Source of the DNA: Jannaschia sp. GRR-S6-38
Lineage (GTDB): Bacteria; Pseudomonadota; Alphaproteobacteria; Rhodobacterales; Rhodobacteraceae
Direction of reading: 5' to 3'
Length of the DNA: 64,000 nt
Assembly: GCF_029853695.1 (NCBI RefSeq)
Contig: NZ_CP122537.1
Location: 3,183,501 to 3,247,500, forward strand
Positions 36,276 to 46,300 of the stretch are shown in pieces. The notes below the pieces were generated by a model. It saw only the letters and a list, made by a program, of their open reading frames with translations. It did no database searches and was not told the DNA's origin. The position numbers and the translations under genes are program-made. The first letter of the stretch is position 1, and every line of letters starts with the position of its first letter.

Positions 36276-36302
36276 CCGCTCGTTCCGGGCCGCCGATCCT
36301 AG

Positions 36303-36442
36303 TGTCACGCTATACTTGGCGTATGTCACGCTTGCGACCTTGACAGCCAACAGAAACAATAAGTTGTGATGGTCGCATGTCACGCATGGCACGGCTTCCG
36401 TCACGCTTGGAAGGGCGAAAAAGTGCGGTTCCCCCGTCACGA
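36303..36442. repeat. Five direct repeats of (T/C)GTCACG(C/A)
   Basis: TGTCACGC occurs at 36303-36310, 36324-36331 and 36378-36385, with CGTCACGC at 36399-36406 and CGTCACGA at 36435-36442. The first and second pairs are both 21 bases apart, two turns of the helix. The array lies just upstream of the HTH gene at 36481. It looks like an iteron or multi-site operator. The matching region of element B (62460-62597) lacks it. Confidence 0.6.
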
Positions 36443-36480
36443 TAGAGCTTGAGACGACAAGCCCGGACGGAGACCGAGCC

Positions 36481-36684
36481 ATGCGACATCGCGAGCAAGA
36501 CCACGGCGGAACCCTGAGCGAGGGGCTCCTGGCCAAACGCTGGCAGCTCTCCTGTCGCACGCTGCAGCGCTGGCGGAGCCAGGGACGGGGTCCGGCCTTC
36601 CTCTTCATCGAAGGAAGCATCCGCTACCGGCTTTCCGACATCATCGACTACGAGGAGCGCTGCGTTCGCGGCGGAAGCCAATGA
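36481..36684 (+). CDS. Helix-turn-helix (excisionase/MerR-like) protein
   Basis: The 67-residue protein has a small winged helix-turn-helix: LSEGLLAKRWQLSCRTLQRW, then GSIRYRLSDIIDYEERC, as in AlpA/excisionase-type proteins. It is first in a rightward operon of four genes joined by four-base ATGA overlaps and ending with the large serine recombinase. It probably regulates the operon or directs recombination. The direct repeats just upstream are candidate binding sites. The homologue in element B is at 62598. Confidence 0.8.
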   Translation: MRHREQDHGGTLSEGLLAKRWQLSCRTLQRWRSQGRGPAFLFIEGSIRYRLSDIIDYEERCVRGGSQ

Positions 36685-36902
36685 TGGCCGGGCAAGGCGC
36701 CCGCATGACCAATCCGCTGGCGCCCCATCACCTGACCCCGGCCGAGCGTCGTGCCGAGCTTTGCCGACTGCTCGCCCTCGGCTTGATCCGTCTCCGGATG
36801 CGCACAGAGGCGATCGAGATCCCCGGTGACGGAGACCTTCCGCTACACTCTCCGGCTCACCGGAGCGGTCATGCAACTCCAACTCAGGAGATGATGGCAT
36901 GA
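36681..36902 (+). CDS. Small conserved element protein, unknown
   Basis: The 73-residue product contains NPLAPHHLTPAERRAELCRL and ALGLIRLRMRTEA, which are kept in the element B homologue at 62819. The start overlaps the HTH stop (ATGA), and its own stop overlaps the DUF2924 start. The N terminus here is eight residues longer than in B; an internal ATG at 36705 would give the B-like start. No function is known. Confidence 0.65.
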   Translation: MMAGQGARMTNPLAPHHLTPAERRAELCRLLALGLIRLRMRTEAIEIPGDGDLPLHSPAHRSGHATPTQEMMA

Positions 36903-37357
36903 CGACCCACGATCCCATCCCCGCGCGCCTGGCCGCGCTGAAGACCGCCGCGACCCCGGCCCTGAAGGCGCAGTGGCGCGACCTGTTCGACAGCGAGCCG
37001 CCCCCGTTCAACCGCCGCTACCTGGAGAGCCGGCTGGCCTACCGCACTCAGGAACTCGTCTATGGCGGGCTGAAGCCCGAGACCGTCCGGCGGCTTGAGC
37101 GGCTCGGCGAGGATCTCGACGGAGGCGACCGCAGGAAGAGCCGCGTTCGCGCCGATCACGGCCGCCCGATCACCGGTACGCGGCTGATCCGGGAGTGGCA
37201 GGGCGTCGAGCAGGTCGTCACAGTCACAGCCGATGGCTTCGAGTGGCAGGGGCGGCCCTACAAGTCGCTGTCGGCCATCGCGCGCGCGATCACCGGCACG
37301 CGCTGGAACGGCTGGGTGTTCTTCGGCCTGAGGAACCACCGGAGGAGGCCGCGGTGA
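36899..37357 (+). CDS. DUF2924 family protein
   Basis: The 152-residue basic protein reads KAQWRDLFDSEPPPFNRRYL, ESRLAYRTQELVYGGL, GTRLIREWQGVEQVVTV, DGFEWQGRPYKSLSAIARAI and TGTRWNGWVFFGL, the standard DUF2924 pattern. DUF2924 genes are regularly found immediately before large serine recombinases in alphaproteobacterial integrative elements and may assist directionality or DNA binding. The stop overlaps the recombinase GTG start. Confidence 0.9.
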   Translation: MTTHDPIPARLAALKTAATPALKAQWRDLFDSEPPPFNRRYLESRLAYRTQELVYGGLKPETVRRLERLGEDLDGGDRRKSRVRADHGRPITGTRLIREWQGVEQVVTVTADGFEWQGRPYKSLSAIARAITGTRWNGWVFFGLRNHRRRPR

Positions 37358-38676
37358 GCGACAAGACTGTCCCAAAGGTTATTCCCAAGCGCCGATGTGC
37401 GGTCTACACGCGCAAGTCGTCCGAGGAAGGGCTGGAGCAGGAGTTCAACTCGCTCCACGCCCAGCGGGAAGCCTGCGAGGCCTACATCGCCAGCCAGCGC
37501 TCCGAAGGCTGGGTGCTCGTCCGCGATCAGTATGACGACGGCGGCATCTCCGGCGGCACGCTGGAGCGGCCCGGCCTGCAGCGGCTGCTGGAGGACATAG
37601 AGGATGGGCTGGTCGACGTGGTCGTGGTCTACAAGATCGACCGCCTCAGCCGCTCGCTCGCCGACTTCGCCAAGCTGGTCGAGGTGTTCGATCGGAACGG
37701 GGTAACCTTCGTCTCGGTCACGCAGTCCTTCAACACGACCACGTCTATGGGCCGGCTGACGCTGAACATCCTGCTGTCCTTCGCCCAGTTCGAGCGCGAG
37801 GTGACGGCCGAGCGCATCCGCGACAAGGTCGCCGCCAGCCGGAAGAAGGGCATGTGGATGGGCGGGGTGCCGCCCTTCGGTTATCGGGTGGAAAGCCGGA
37901 AGCTGCTGGTCGACGAGAACACCGCCGCGCATGTGCGTTGGATCTTCGCGCGTTTCCTTGAGATCGGGTCCTGCACGGAACTTGCGCGGGAGGTCGGCAC
38001 GCGCGGCATCCGGACGCCGCGGGGCAACCTGATCGACAAGAAGTACCTGTACCGGATGCTCAACAACCGCGCCTACATCGGCGAGGCGGTCCACAAGGGC
38101 GAGAGCTACCCCGGCGAGCACGACGCCATCATCGACCGCGAGACTTGGGAGAAGGTTCACGCCATCCTCCAGGAAAGCCCCCGCAAGCGCGCAGCACGCA
38201 CCCGCGCAGAGACGCCCGCGCTGCTGAAGGGGCTACTGTTCGGCCCCGATGGCGCGGCCTTCTCGCCGACGCATACCCGCAAGGGCGACCGGCTTTACCG
38301 CTACTACGTCAGCCAGACGGTGCTGAAGCATGGCGCCGGATCTTGCCCGGTTGGCCGCGTGCCTGCGGGGGAGATCGAGGCGGCCGTCATCGACCAGCTG
38401 CGCGCCGTCTTCCGCCAGCCGGAGATCGTGGCGGGGACGTGGAAGGCTGGGCGTCCCCACGCTGATGGCATTACCGAGGCCGGGGCCCGCAGCGCCCTGC
38501 AGCAGCTCGACCCTCTGTGGGACGAACTGTTCCCGGCCGAACAGGCGCGCATCGCGGCGCTGCTGGTCGAGCGCGTGGACATCGGCACGGAGGGCCTGAA
38601 CGTTCGACTACGCATCGACGGCCTTAGCGGCCTCGCGTGTGAAATGCTGGCCGGCGGTGTCGAAACCGCCGCATGA
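37354..38676 (+). CDS. Large serine recombinase (integrase)
   Basis: The 440-residue protein starts at a GTG overlapping the DUF2924 stop. The N-terminal resolvase domain has CAVYTRKSSEEGLEQEFNSL with the nucleophilic Ser22, VVVYKIDRLSRSLADFAKL and ILLSFAQFEREVTAERIRDK. A recombinase domain follows (VPPFGYRVESRKLLVDEN, GIRTPRGNLIDKKYLYRML). The zinc-ribbon-like region is short. It is the likely integrase of element A. The element B homologue at 63465 is nearly identical over the part visible. Confidence 0.93.
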   Translation: MSDKTVPKVIPKRRCAVYTRKSSEEGLEQEFNSLHAQREACEAYIASQRSEGWVLVRDQYDDGGISGGTLERPGLQRLLEDIEDGLVDVVVVYKIDRLSRSLADFAKLVEVFDRNGVTFVSVTQSFNTTTSMGRLTLNILLSFAQFEREVTAERIRDKVAASRKKGMWMGGVPPFGYRVESRKLLVDENTAAHVRWIFARFLEIGSCTELAREVGTRGIRTPRGNLIDKKYLYRMLNNRAYIGEAVHKGESYPGEHDAIIDRETWEKVHAILQESPRKRAARTRAETPALLKGLLFGPDGAAFSPTHTRKGDRLYRYYVSQTVLKHGAGSCPVGRVPAGEIEAAVIDQLRAVFRQPEIVAGTWKAGRPHADGITEAGARSALQQLDPLWDELFPAEQARIAALLVERVDIGTEGLNVRLRIDGLSGLACEMLAGGVETAA

Positions 38677-39053
38677 CACGGGGCGCACCGATCCCCGACA
38701 CCGTGACACTCCACGTCCCGTTCCGCGTCGTGAAGCGCGGCGGGCGGAAGGAGATGCAGATGCCGGAAGGCGCTGCGCAGCCGCGCCGGACAGACAGTAC
38801 CCTCGTCAAAGCGCTGGCTCGCGCCTTCCGCTGGAAGCGGATGCTGGAGTCGGGCGAGTTCGGCACCATCGCCGAACTTGCTGCCCGTGAGGCTATCCCG
38901 TCGACCTACATGGCGCGCGTTCTTCGGCTAACGCTGATCGCACCTGAAGTCGTCGAGGCGATTCTCGATGGGCGCCAGCCGAGGACACTGACGCTTCCAA
39001 CGGTGATGAAGCCGTTCCCGATGGCATGGAAGGAGCAGCGGACGTTCCGGTAG
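38673..39053 (+). CDS. Small HTH-like protein following the recombinase
   Basis: The 126-residue product overlaps the recombinase stop by four bases. It reads DTVTLHVPFRVVKRGGRKEM, KALARAFRWKRMLESGEF, IAELAAREAIPSTYMARVLR and LTLIAPEVVEAILDGRQPRTL. The last parts look like a helix-turn-helix. Similar small proteins follow large serine recombinases in phage-like elements and may be recombination cofactors. No experimental role is known to me. Confidence 0.75.
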   Translation: MTRGAPIPDTVTLHVPFRVVKRGGRKEMQMPEGAAQPRRTDSTLVKALARAFRWKRMLESGEFGTIAELAAREAIPSTYMARVLRLTLIAPEVVEAILDGRQPRTLTLPTVMKPFPMAWKEQRTFR

Positions 39054-39209
39054 GCTGAGCTGCCTCGACGGGGCGCACCTGCTCTGTTTCTGCTTGGCGC
39101 TGGAGGGGGTACGACCTCCGATGCCATTAGAATATAAACAAAATCCATGGTGATCATCGAAGACCCGCGATAAACCGAAGATTGAAAAGCAAGTAAGGTC
39201 AATCCCGGA

Positions 39210-41390
39210 ATGAATCTGCAGGCTCACGATCAGCTCAAAAACCACATCTGGGAAATCGCGAACCGCCTGCGCGGTCCTTATCGTCCGCCCCAGTATCGGC
39301 TTGTCATGTTACCGATGGTCGTCCTGCGTCGGCTCGACAGTGTCCTTGAGCCGACAAAAGACGCCGTGCTCAAGGAGTACGACAAGCTCACCGCGCAGAA
39401 CATGCCCGAGAGCGCGATGGAACGGCTGCTCGGCCGTGCCGCTGATCCTGGCCGACAGCATCCCCTGTACAACACCAGTCCGTTCACATTCAGGCGTCTG
39501 CTTGGCGACGCCGAGAACATCGCGCCAAACCTTGTCGCCTACATCAACGGCTTCTCGCCCACGGCGCGCAGCATCTTCGAGCGGTTCAAGTTCACCGACC
39601 AGATCGAGAAGCTCGATGCTAGCAACCGGCTCTTCACCATCGTGAAGGCGATGGCCGATGTCGACCTACACCCGGACCGTATCGACAACCTGCAGATGGG
39701 CTACCTGTTCGAGCACCTGGTGATGCGCTTCAACGAGCAGGCCAACGAGGAGGCCGGCGACCACTTCACCCCGCGCGAAGTCATCCGGCTGATGGCGAAC
39801 TTGATCTACACCGGCGAGCAGGACGTCTACACACCTGGGATATATCGCACCATCTACGACCCCGCCTGTGGCACGGGCGGGATGCTCTCAGAATCCGAAA
39901 AGTTCATCCTCGCGCAAAACGAGAGCGCCAACCTCGCGCTCTTCGGACAGGAGTACAACGACGAGTCCTGGGCGATCTGCTGCTCGGACATGCTGATCAA
40001 AGACGAGGAAACCAGCAACATCGTCCTTGGCGACACGCTGGGCGATGGCAAGACCCGCGACGGCTTCGAGGGGGAGCACTTTCACTACCTTCTGGCGAAC
40101 CCGCCCTTCGGCGTGGAATGGAAGGATCAGAAATCCGTCGTTGAGGCGGAGCACGCCCTGCACGGCTTCTCTGGCCGCTTCGGCGCCGGGCTGCCCGCGA
40201 TCAACGATGGCTCGTTCCTGTTCCTCCAGCACATGATGTCGAAGATGCACCCGGCGCTTCAGGTCGGGGGCGAGGGGTCAAAGATCGCGATCGTGTTCAA
40301 CGGCTCGCCGCTCTTCTCAGGCGACGCCGGGTCCGGGCCGTCGAACATCCGCCGCTGGATCATTGAGAACGACCTCCTCGACGCCATCGTCGCGCTGCCC
40401 GACCAGCTTTTCTACAACACTGGCATCTTCACCTACGTCTGGCTCGTCACCAACCGCAAGGCGCCCGAGCGGCGCGGCAAGGTACAGCTGATAGACGGGA
40501 CGCGCTTCTTCAAGCGCATGACGAAGAGCCTCAACAACAAGCGCAACGAGATCACCGAAGACCAAATCCGTCATCTCACCCGCATCTATGGCGCCCACCG
40601 CGACGGCGAGACGGCGGAGGTCGTCATTGATCAGAAGACCGGCGAGGCCGAGATACGCACCGTCTCGCGCATCTTCGAAAACCGGGAGTTCGGATTTCTC
40701 AAGGTGACAGTGGAGCGACCCTTGCGCATGAACTTCGAGGCGACACCGGATCGGCTGGCCAAGCTCGACGACCAGACCCCCTTCGCCAACCTTGCCACCT
40801 CGAAGAAACGCAAGGACGAGGCCGCCGCGGCGCGCGAGATCGCGGAAGGCCGGAAGCAGCAGGAGGCGATCCGCGCGGTGCTCGCCACGCTCGAGGGCCG
40901 GGGTCGCTACATGGACCGCGCGGTTTTCGACGCCGATCTGACAGCCGCCGCCCGGCGGGTCAGCGTGAAGATCGCAGCCCCTGTAAAGAAGGCAATCTTC
41001 GCCGCCTTGGGCGAGCGAGACCCGGACGCTGAGATCTGTCGTGATGCCAAAGGCAGGGCCGAACCCGACAGGGAGTTGCGCGACACCGAGAACATCCCGC
41101 TACCTGAGGGCACTACACTGCCCTTGCCGATGCAGTTCGGGCCGGACAAGCCCAACGACCGACTGGTGGCGGCATTCCGTGGCACAATCGAGGACTACAT
41201 GGCGCGCGAGGTGCTTCCGCATGTGCCGGATGCCTGGGTGGATTTCGACAAGACCAAGGTCGGCTACGAGATCCCGATCAACCGGCATTTCTATGTCTAC
41301 AAGCCGCCGCGCCCGCTGGACGAGATCGAGGCCGACATCACCGGGCTGGAAGGCGAGATTGCCGGGCTGCTTGAGGGGCTCGTGAGATGA
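39210..41390 (+). CDS. hsdM: Type I restriction-modification system, DNA methyltransferase subunit
   Basis: The 726-residue HsdM has an N-terminal helical domain, then the N6-adenine methyltransferase motifs: FTPREVIRLM, DPACGTGGML (residues 217-226) and the catalytic NPPFG at about 296. A C-terminal extension of about 200 residues is helical and charged. It methylates the target site together with HsdS and also forms part of the restriction complex. The stop overlaps hsdS (ATGA). The gene follows the element A recombinase group by 156 bases and has lower GC than the region 1 genes, consistent with cargo. Confidence 0.95.
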   Translation: MNLQAHDQLKNHIWEIANRLRGPYRPPQYRLVMLPMVVLRRLDSVLEPTKDAVLKEYDKLTAQNMPESAMERLLGRAADPGRQHPLYNTSPFTFRRLLGDAENIAPNLVAYINGFSPTARSIFERFKFTDQIEKLDASNRLFTIVKAMADVDLHPDRIDNLQMGYLFEHLVMRFNEQANEEAGDHFTPREVIRLMANLIYTGEQDVYTPGIYRTIYDPACGTGGMLSESEKFILAQNESANLALFGQEYNDESWAICCSDMLIKDEETSNIVLGDTLGDGKTRDGFEGEHFHYLLANPPFGVEWKDQKSVVEAEHALHGFSGRFGAGLPAINDGSFLFLQHMMSKMHPALQVGGEGSKIAIVFNGSPLFSGDAGSGPSNIRRWIIENDLLDAIVALPDQLFYNTGIFTYVWLVTNRKAPERRGKVQLIDGTRFFKRMTKSLNNKRNEITEDQIRHLTRIYGAHRDGETAEVVIDQKTGEAEIRTVSRIFENREFGFLKVTVERPLRMNFEATPDRLAKLDDQTPFANLATSKKRKDEAAAAREIAEGRKQQEAIRAVLATLEGRGRYMDRAVFDADLTAAARRVSVKIAAPVKKAIFAALGERDPDAEICRDAKGRAEPDRELRDTENIPLPEGTTLPLPMQFGPDKPNDRLVAAFRGTIEDYMAREVLPHVPDAWVDFDKTKVGYEIPINRHFYVYKPPRPLDEIEADITGLEGEIAGLLEGLVR

Positions 41391-42724
41391 GGACCGTCCC
41401 CGAGAAGGTGCAGCAGGCCTATGGGTCGCTTCCTGCTGGATGGCATCTGGAAAAATTGAAGTTCTATGCAAGCGTCCGGAACAGCAATGTCGACAAGACA
41501 ATTTCAGACGATGAGGAGCCCGTTCAGCTCTGCAATTACACTGACGTGTATTACAATGATCGGATCACCCGTGATCTGGAGTTTATGCAAGGGTCCGCGA
41601 CTGAATCCGAGATCGAGAAATTCCAGCTCAAGCGCGGCCAGGTAATCATCACCAAGGACAGCGAGGGCTGGGATGACATCGGCATTCCTGCACTTGTCAC
41701 CGAGGACATGCCGGATGTGCTATGCGGCTATCACCTGTCGGTTTTCGAACCCGGACCCGATCTGGACGGCGCGTTCCTCGCTTGGCTCTGCCGATCCGAT
41801 CCGTTGAACGATCAGTTCAAGCTCGGAGCGAACGGGGTGACGCGTTACGGGCTCGGCCAATACCCAATGAAGAACGCGTTAGTGGCACTCCCGCCCATAG
41901 AAAGCCAGCGGCGGATCGCACGATTTCTGGATGAGAAGACAGCGCAGATTGACGGACTGATCGAGAAGAAGCGCGCGCTTCTGGACGGGCTGGCCGAGAA
42001 GCGCCAGGTCCTCATCACCCGCGCCGTCACGAAGGGCCTCAACCCCGACGCGCCCATGAAGCCCTCCGGTATCGACTGGCTCGGCGACATCCCCGCTCAT
42101 TGGGAATTGTTGCCGCTCAAGCGGCTTCTGGCTGATGGTATCGGTCTCCAAATGGGGCCTTTCGGAGGGATGCTGACCAACCTGCCCGATTACGAGACAG
42201 GATTTAAGCTATACGGCCAAGAGAACACAATATCCGGTGACTTCACTCGCGGACGACGCTGGGTTGAGGAAGAACGCTTCAACGAACTTAAGCGATACCA
42301 GCTCGTGCCGGGCGACTTGGTTATTACGCGCAAAGGTTCGTTAGGGAGTTGCAGACGCGTACCTGACGGCATTCAGCCAGGTATTACTGATAGTGATACG
42401 ATCCGAATCCGGCCAAATCACTCGCGGCTTTTGTCAGAATGGGCGCTAGCACTCCTTCACGAAGCGCATTTTGTTTCTGAACAGATCTCAGCAGAACGCA
42501 GGGGGGCAATACTTTCTGGGCTAAACACTACCGTAGTTGGCAATCTTCTGTTTACTGCGCCGCCAGTAGACGAGCAGAATCGTATTCTCAGATTTTTGAG
42601 CCGGACATTATCTCGCGACGACATCATTGTCGCAAAGGTGAAGGAGACGATCGCCAGACTGGTAGAGTATCGGTCAGCGCTCATCACCGCCGCCGTGACT
42701 GGAATGTTCACGGAGGCTCAATGA
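41387..42724 (+). CDS. hsdS: Type I restriction-modification system, specificity subunit
   Basis: The 445-residue HsdS has two target-recognition domains, residues about 15-175 and 225-395. Each is followed by a conserved helical spacer (QRRIARFLDEKTAQIDGLIEK and QNRILRFLSRTLSRDDIIVAK). PSGIDWLGDIPAHWELLPLK marks the start of the second half. It determines the bipartite DNA target. It overlaps both hsdM and the next ORF by four bases. The target itself cannot be read from the sequence. Confidence 0.93.
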   Translation: MRTVPEKVQQAYGSLPAGWHLEKLKFYASVRNSNVDKTISDDEEPVQLCNYTDVYYNDRITRDLEFMQGSATESEIEKFQLKRGQVIITKDSEGWDDIGIPALVTEDMPDVLCGYHLSVFEPGPDLDGAFLAWLCRSDPLNDQFKLGANGVTRYGLGQYPMKNALVALPPIESQRRIARFLDEKTAQIDGLIEKKRALLDGLAEKRQVLITRAVTKGLNPDAPMKPSGIDWLGDIPAHWELLPLKRLLADGIGLQMGPFGGMLTNLPDYETGFKLYGQENTISGDFTRGRRWVEEERFNELKRYQLVPGDLVITRKGSLGSCRRVPDGIQPGITDSDTIRIRPNHSRLLSEWALALLHEAHFVSEQISAERRGAILSGLNTTVVGNLLFTAPPVDEQNRILRFLSRTLSRDDIIVAKVKETIARLVEYRSALITAAVTGMFTEAQ

Positions 42725-43332
42725 CACTGGCGGCTGGTACATATTTCGAACATCTGAAGGCGTATGTGAACAGCGAATACGTCATGCACGACGGCAGCGG
42801 AGGCGAAGTCGTTCTGCAGGAGAAATATTTCCCAGCGACCGCGACGCGCGCCAAGACTCGCAAAATACAACTTCTCTTGCCCGGACCAGGACTCGCCTTC
42901 AAACTCGACCATGACCAAGTCGAACTGCAGCGGAAAAAGACTAAACCGGCACTATTTCATTTTCTCGACGATACTGCGAAGCCGTGGTCGAAGCGCTGTG
43001 ACTTCGTGATCTTTTACGTCAACGGTCGCTCGTTCCACGCCGACTGTATCGAGTTCAAGTCGAAGAGCCTCACGGCGGAGAAAATTGTTCCTCAGTTAAA
43101 AGCCGGGATGTGCTGGGTGAACACGCTGAAGCGGACCATCGAGCACTATACCGGCGACAACCGCAGGATCCGGCTGCGCAAGTTCGTCTTCGCCGACAAC
43201 GAGGATCCCGGCGCATACCTCGACCCCAACCGGCAGCTCAACGCCGATCCATCCATTCGATACTATCACTTTGACGAGGTGAATGGTCAGCCTTTGGCCG
43301 ACCTGCAGAACACTTCGGTGCAGGAGATTTGA
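42721..43332 (+). CDS. Unknown protein inside the hsd operon, possible PD-(D/E)xK fold
   Basis: The 203-residue product lies between hsdS and hsdR; its start overlaps the hsdS stop (ATGA) and it ends 3 bases before hsdR. The central part reads WSKRCDFVIFYVNGRSFHAD then CIEFKSKSL, which fits the D-x(n)-ExK core of restriction-endonuclease-like folds. TLAAGTYFEHLKAYVNSEYV and TGDNRRIRLRKFVFADNED flank it. It may be an accessory nuclease, or a regulator or inhibitor of HsdR. The family is not recognised. Confidence 0.7.
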   Translation: MTLAAGTYFEHLKAYVNSEYVMHDGSGGEVVLQEKYFPATATRAKTRKIQLLLPGPGLAFKLDHDQVELQRKKTKPALFHFLDDTAKPWSKRCDFVIFYVNGRSFHADCIEFKSKSLTAEKIVPQLKAGMCWVNTLKRTIEHYTGDNRRIRLRKFVFADNEDPGAYLDPNRQLNADPSIRYYHFDEVNGQPLADLQNTSVQEI

Positions 43333-43335
43333 GCC

Positions 43336-46300
43336 ATGTCCGGCCACACCGAGCGAGATTTTGAAACCGCGATCGAGGCCGGACTGACCGGAGGCGGCGG
43401 CTACGCTACGCGCTTGGCGACCGACTATGACGAAGCGCTGGCGCTCTTCCCCGAGGACGTGAGCGGATTTCTCAGGGACAGCCAGCCGACGCGCTGGGGC
43501 CAGCTCGAAGCTCTGCTCGGTGAAAAGACCAGCGCGACGGTACTCGACAGCCTGGCCAAGGAACTGGAGATCAAGGGAGCGCTCCACGTCCTGCGCCACG
43601 GGTTCAAGTGCTATGGCAAGACTTTCCGCATGGCGTTCTTCCGCCCGAACTCGGGCATGAACCCCGAGGCTGCCGCGCTGTATGGTACCAACCGGCTGAC
43701 CATCACCCGGCAGGTTGCCTTCGCCTCAGTACTGAAGCGTGCGGACGGCAAGAACCGGCGCTGCATCATCGACGTGACGCTCAGCCTGAACGGCCTCCCG
43801 GTGGCGACGGCGGAACTCAAGAACCCGATGACCGGACAACGCGCGGCCGATGCGATCAGGCAATACGCGGAGGAACGCGACGAACGCGATCTGCTGTTCG
43901 CCTTCAAGAAGCGCGCGCTCGTGCATTTCGCGATGGATCCGGACGAGGTCTGGATGACCACGCGGCTGAAGGGGCGCGAGACGGTCTTCCTGCCCTTCAA
44001 CCGTGGCCACGACCACCGGGCCGGCAATCCGCCCGCGGTAGGAAACTGGAAAACCCATTTCCTATGGGACGAGGTGCTGCAGGCCGACAGCCTGATGGAT
44101 ATCCTTCAGCGTTTCATGCACCTGGAAGTCAAGGAAAGGCAGGTCAAGACCGACAAGGGCGTCCGCACGATCCGCAAGGAAACGATGATCTTCCCGCGGT
44201 ATCACCAGCTCGACGCCGTCCGAAAGCTCATCGCGCATGCCGGCGCTCATGGGTCTGGCAGGAATTATCTGATCCAGCACTCGGCAGGGTCCGGAAAGTC
44301 TAACTCGATCGCCTGGCTAGCCCACCGGTTGGCGAGCCTGCACGACGCCAATGACGAGAAGGTGTTTCACTCTGTCGTCGTCGTCACCGACCGGCGCGTG
44401 CTCGATCAGCAATTGCAGAACACGATCTACCAGTTCGAGCACAAGACGGGCGTCGTCGAGAAGATCGAGGAAAACACTCAGCAGCTTGCCCGGGCACTGT
44501 CGGCCGGAACACCCATCGTCATCACGACGATCCAGAAATTTCCCTTCATCTCGCAAGCCCTCTCCACTCTGGAGAGCAAAGCGACTGGCGTGAAAATCGA
44601 CACGGCAGGCAAGCGGTTCGCGGTGATCGTGGACGAGGCGCACTCCTCGCAAAGCGGCGAAACGGCCATGGCGCTGAAGGGCATGCTCAATAAGGACGGG
44701 ATCGAAGCTGCGATCGCTGCGCAGCTGTCTGAGGAGGAAGATGACGATCTATCCGAGGACGCCAAGGCAGCGATGCTTCGCGACTCGCTGAAGCGGGCAC
44801 GCCAGCCGAACCTCAGCTTCTTCGCCTTCACCGCAACGCCAAAGTTCAAGACCAAGACGCTCTTCGACGAACCGGGACCAACGGGCACGTCGCCGTTCCA
44901 CGAGTACACGATGAGGCAAGCCATCGAAGAAGGCTTCATCATGGACGTGCTGCAGAACTACACGACCTACAAGCGCTTCTTCGGTCTGATAAAGCAGGTC
45001 GAGAACGATCCTGATGTGCCGCGCAAGAAGGCGGCCAAGGCTCTGACGCGGTATCTGGAGCTGCACCCGGTCAACATCGAGCAGGTCGTCTCCGTCATCG
45101 TGGAGCATTTCCGTCTCTACGTCATGCACGAACTCGGCGGTCGCGCGAAGGCCATGGTCGTGACAGGCTCGCGCCTGGCCGCAGTGAAATACAAGCTGGC
45201 CTTCGACCGCTACATCAAGGCGCACGGCTACGATGGCATCCGCTCGCTCGTCGCCTTTTCCGGCACCGTGGAAGATCCGGAGGACCCGGGATCCGCCTAC
45301 ACCGAAGTGTCAATGAACGATGGCCTCGCAGAAAGCGAGTTGCCCGAGACCTTCGAGCGTGACGACTACCGAGTGCTCTTGGTGGCGGAGAAGTATCAGA
45401 CCGGATTCGATCAGCCCCTTCTGCAGACAATGTATGTCGTGAAGCGGCTCGCGGGCGTGCAGGCGGTGCAGACCCTCTCGCGCCTGAACCGGATGGCGCC
45501 AGGCAAGGCACGCACCTTCGTCCTCGACTTCGCGAACGAAGAAGATGACATCTACAAAGCCTTCAAGCCGTACTACGAGGTAACGCCGATTGGCGAAAAC
45601 GCCGATCCGCACCGACTGTCCGAGTTGCAGCACAAGCTCCTGGAATGGGCGATTTTCGCTCCCGACGATGTGAACGCCTTCGCCGAGGTCTGGTACCGAC
45701 GCAAACGCGAGCACTCAGCTACCGATCACCGGCTGATGAACTCGGTACTGGACGCTGTTGTGCAGAGGTTCCTCGATAAGGAAGAGGCCGAGCAGGAGGA
45801 GTTTCGCGGCCAACTCACGGCGTACCGGAACCTATACGCCTTCCTCTCGCAGATCATTCCGTATCAAGATAGCGATCTCGAGAAGCTCTATGCCTTTGTT
45901 CGCAACCTGATCTCGAAGCTGCCCCCGCCGGGTGATGGCCAAGCGTTCGCCTTGGACGACGAGATTGCGCTGCGCTTCTTCCGGCTTCAGCAAATGACCG
46001 AAGGATCGATAGACCTGTCCGACGGCGAGGCCGACCCGCTCAAGGGTCCAACGGACGTGGGCACGGCCCGATCGCCCGACGAAGAGGTGGCTCTCTCTAG
46101 CTTGATCGAGAAGCTTAACGAGCGCTTTGGTACCGATTTCACTGAGGCCGATCAGCTCTTCTTCGATCAGATACGCGTGAGCGCCGAACAGGACGAGAAG
46201 ATCGTGGAAGCTGCGCGTGCGAACAACTTGGCAAATTTCTCGTCGTATCTTGAGCGGATGCTAGACGAGTTGTTCATCGACCGCATGGAGGGCAACGAGG

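Noticed and set aside
36681..36902. Possible fusion of the small ORF with DUF2924
   Set aside because: The frames differ and overlap by ATGA; both are kept as separate genes in element B.
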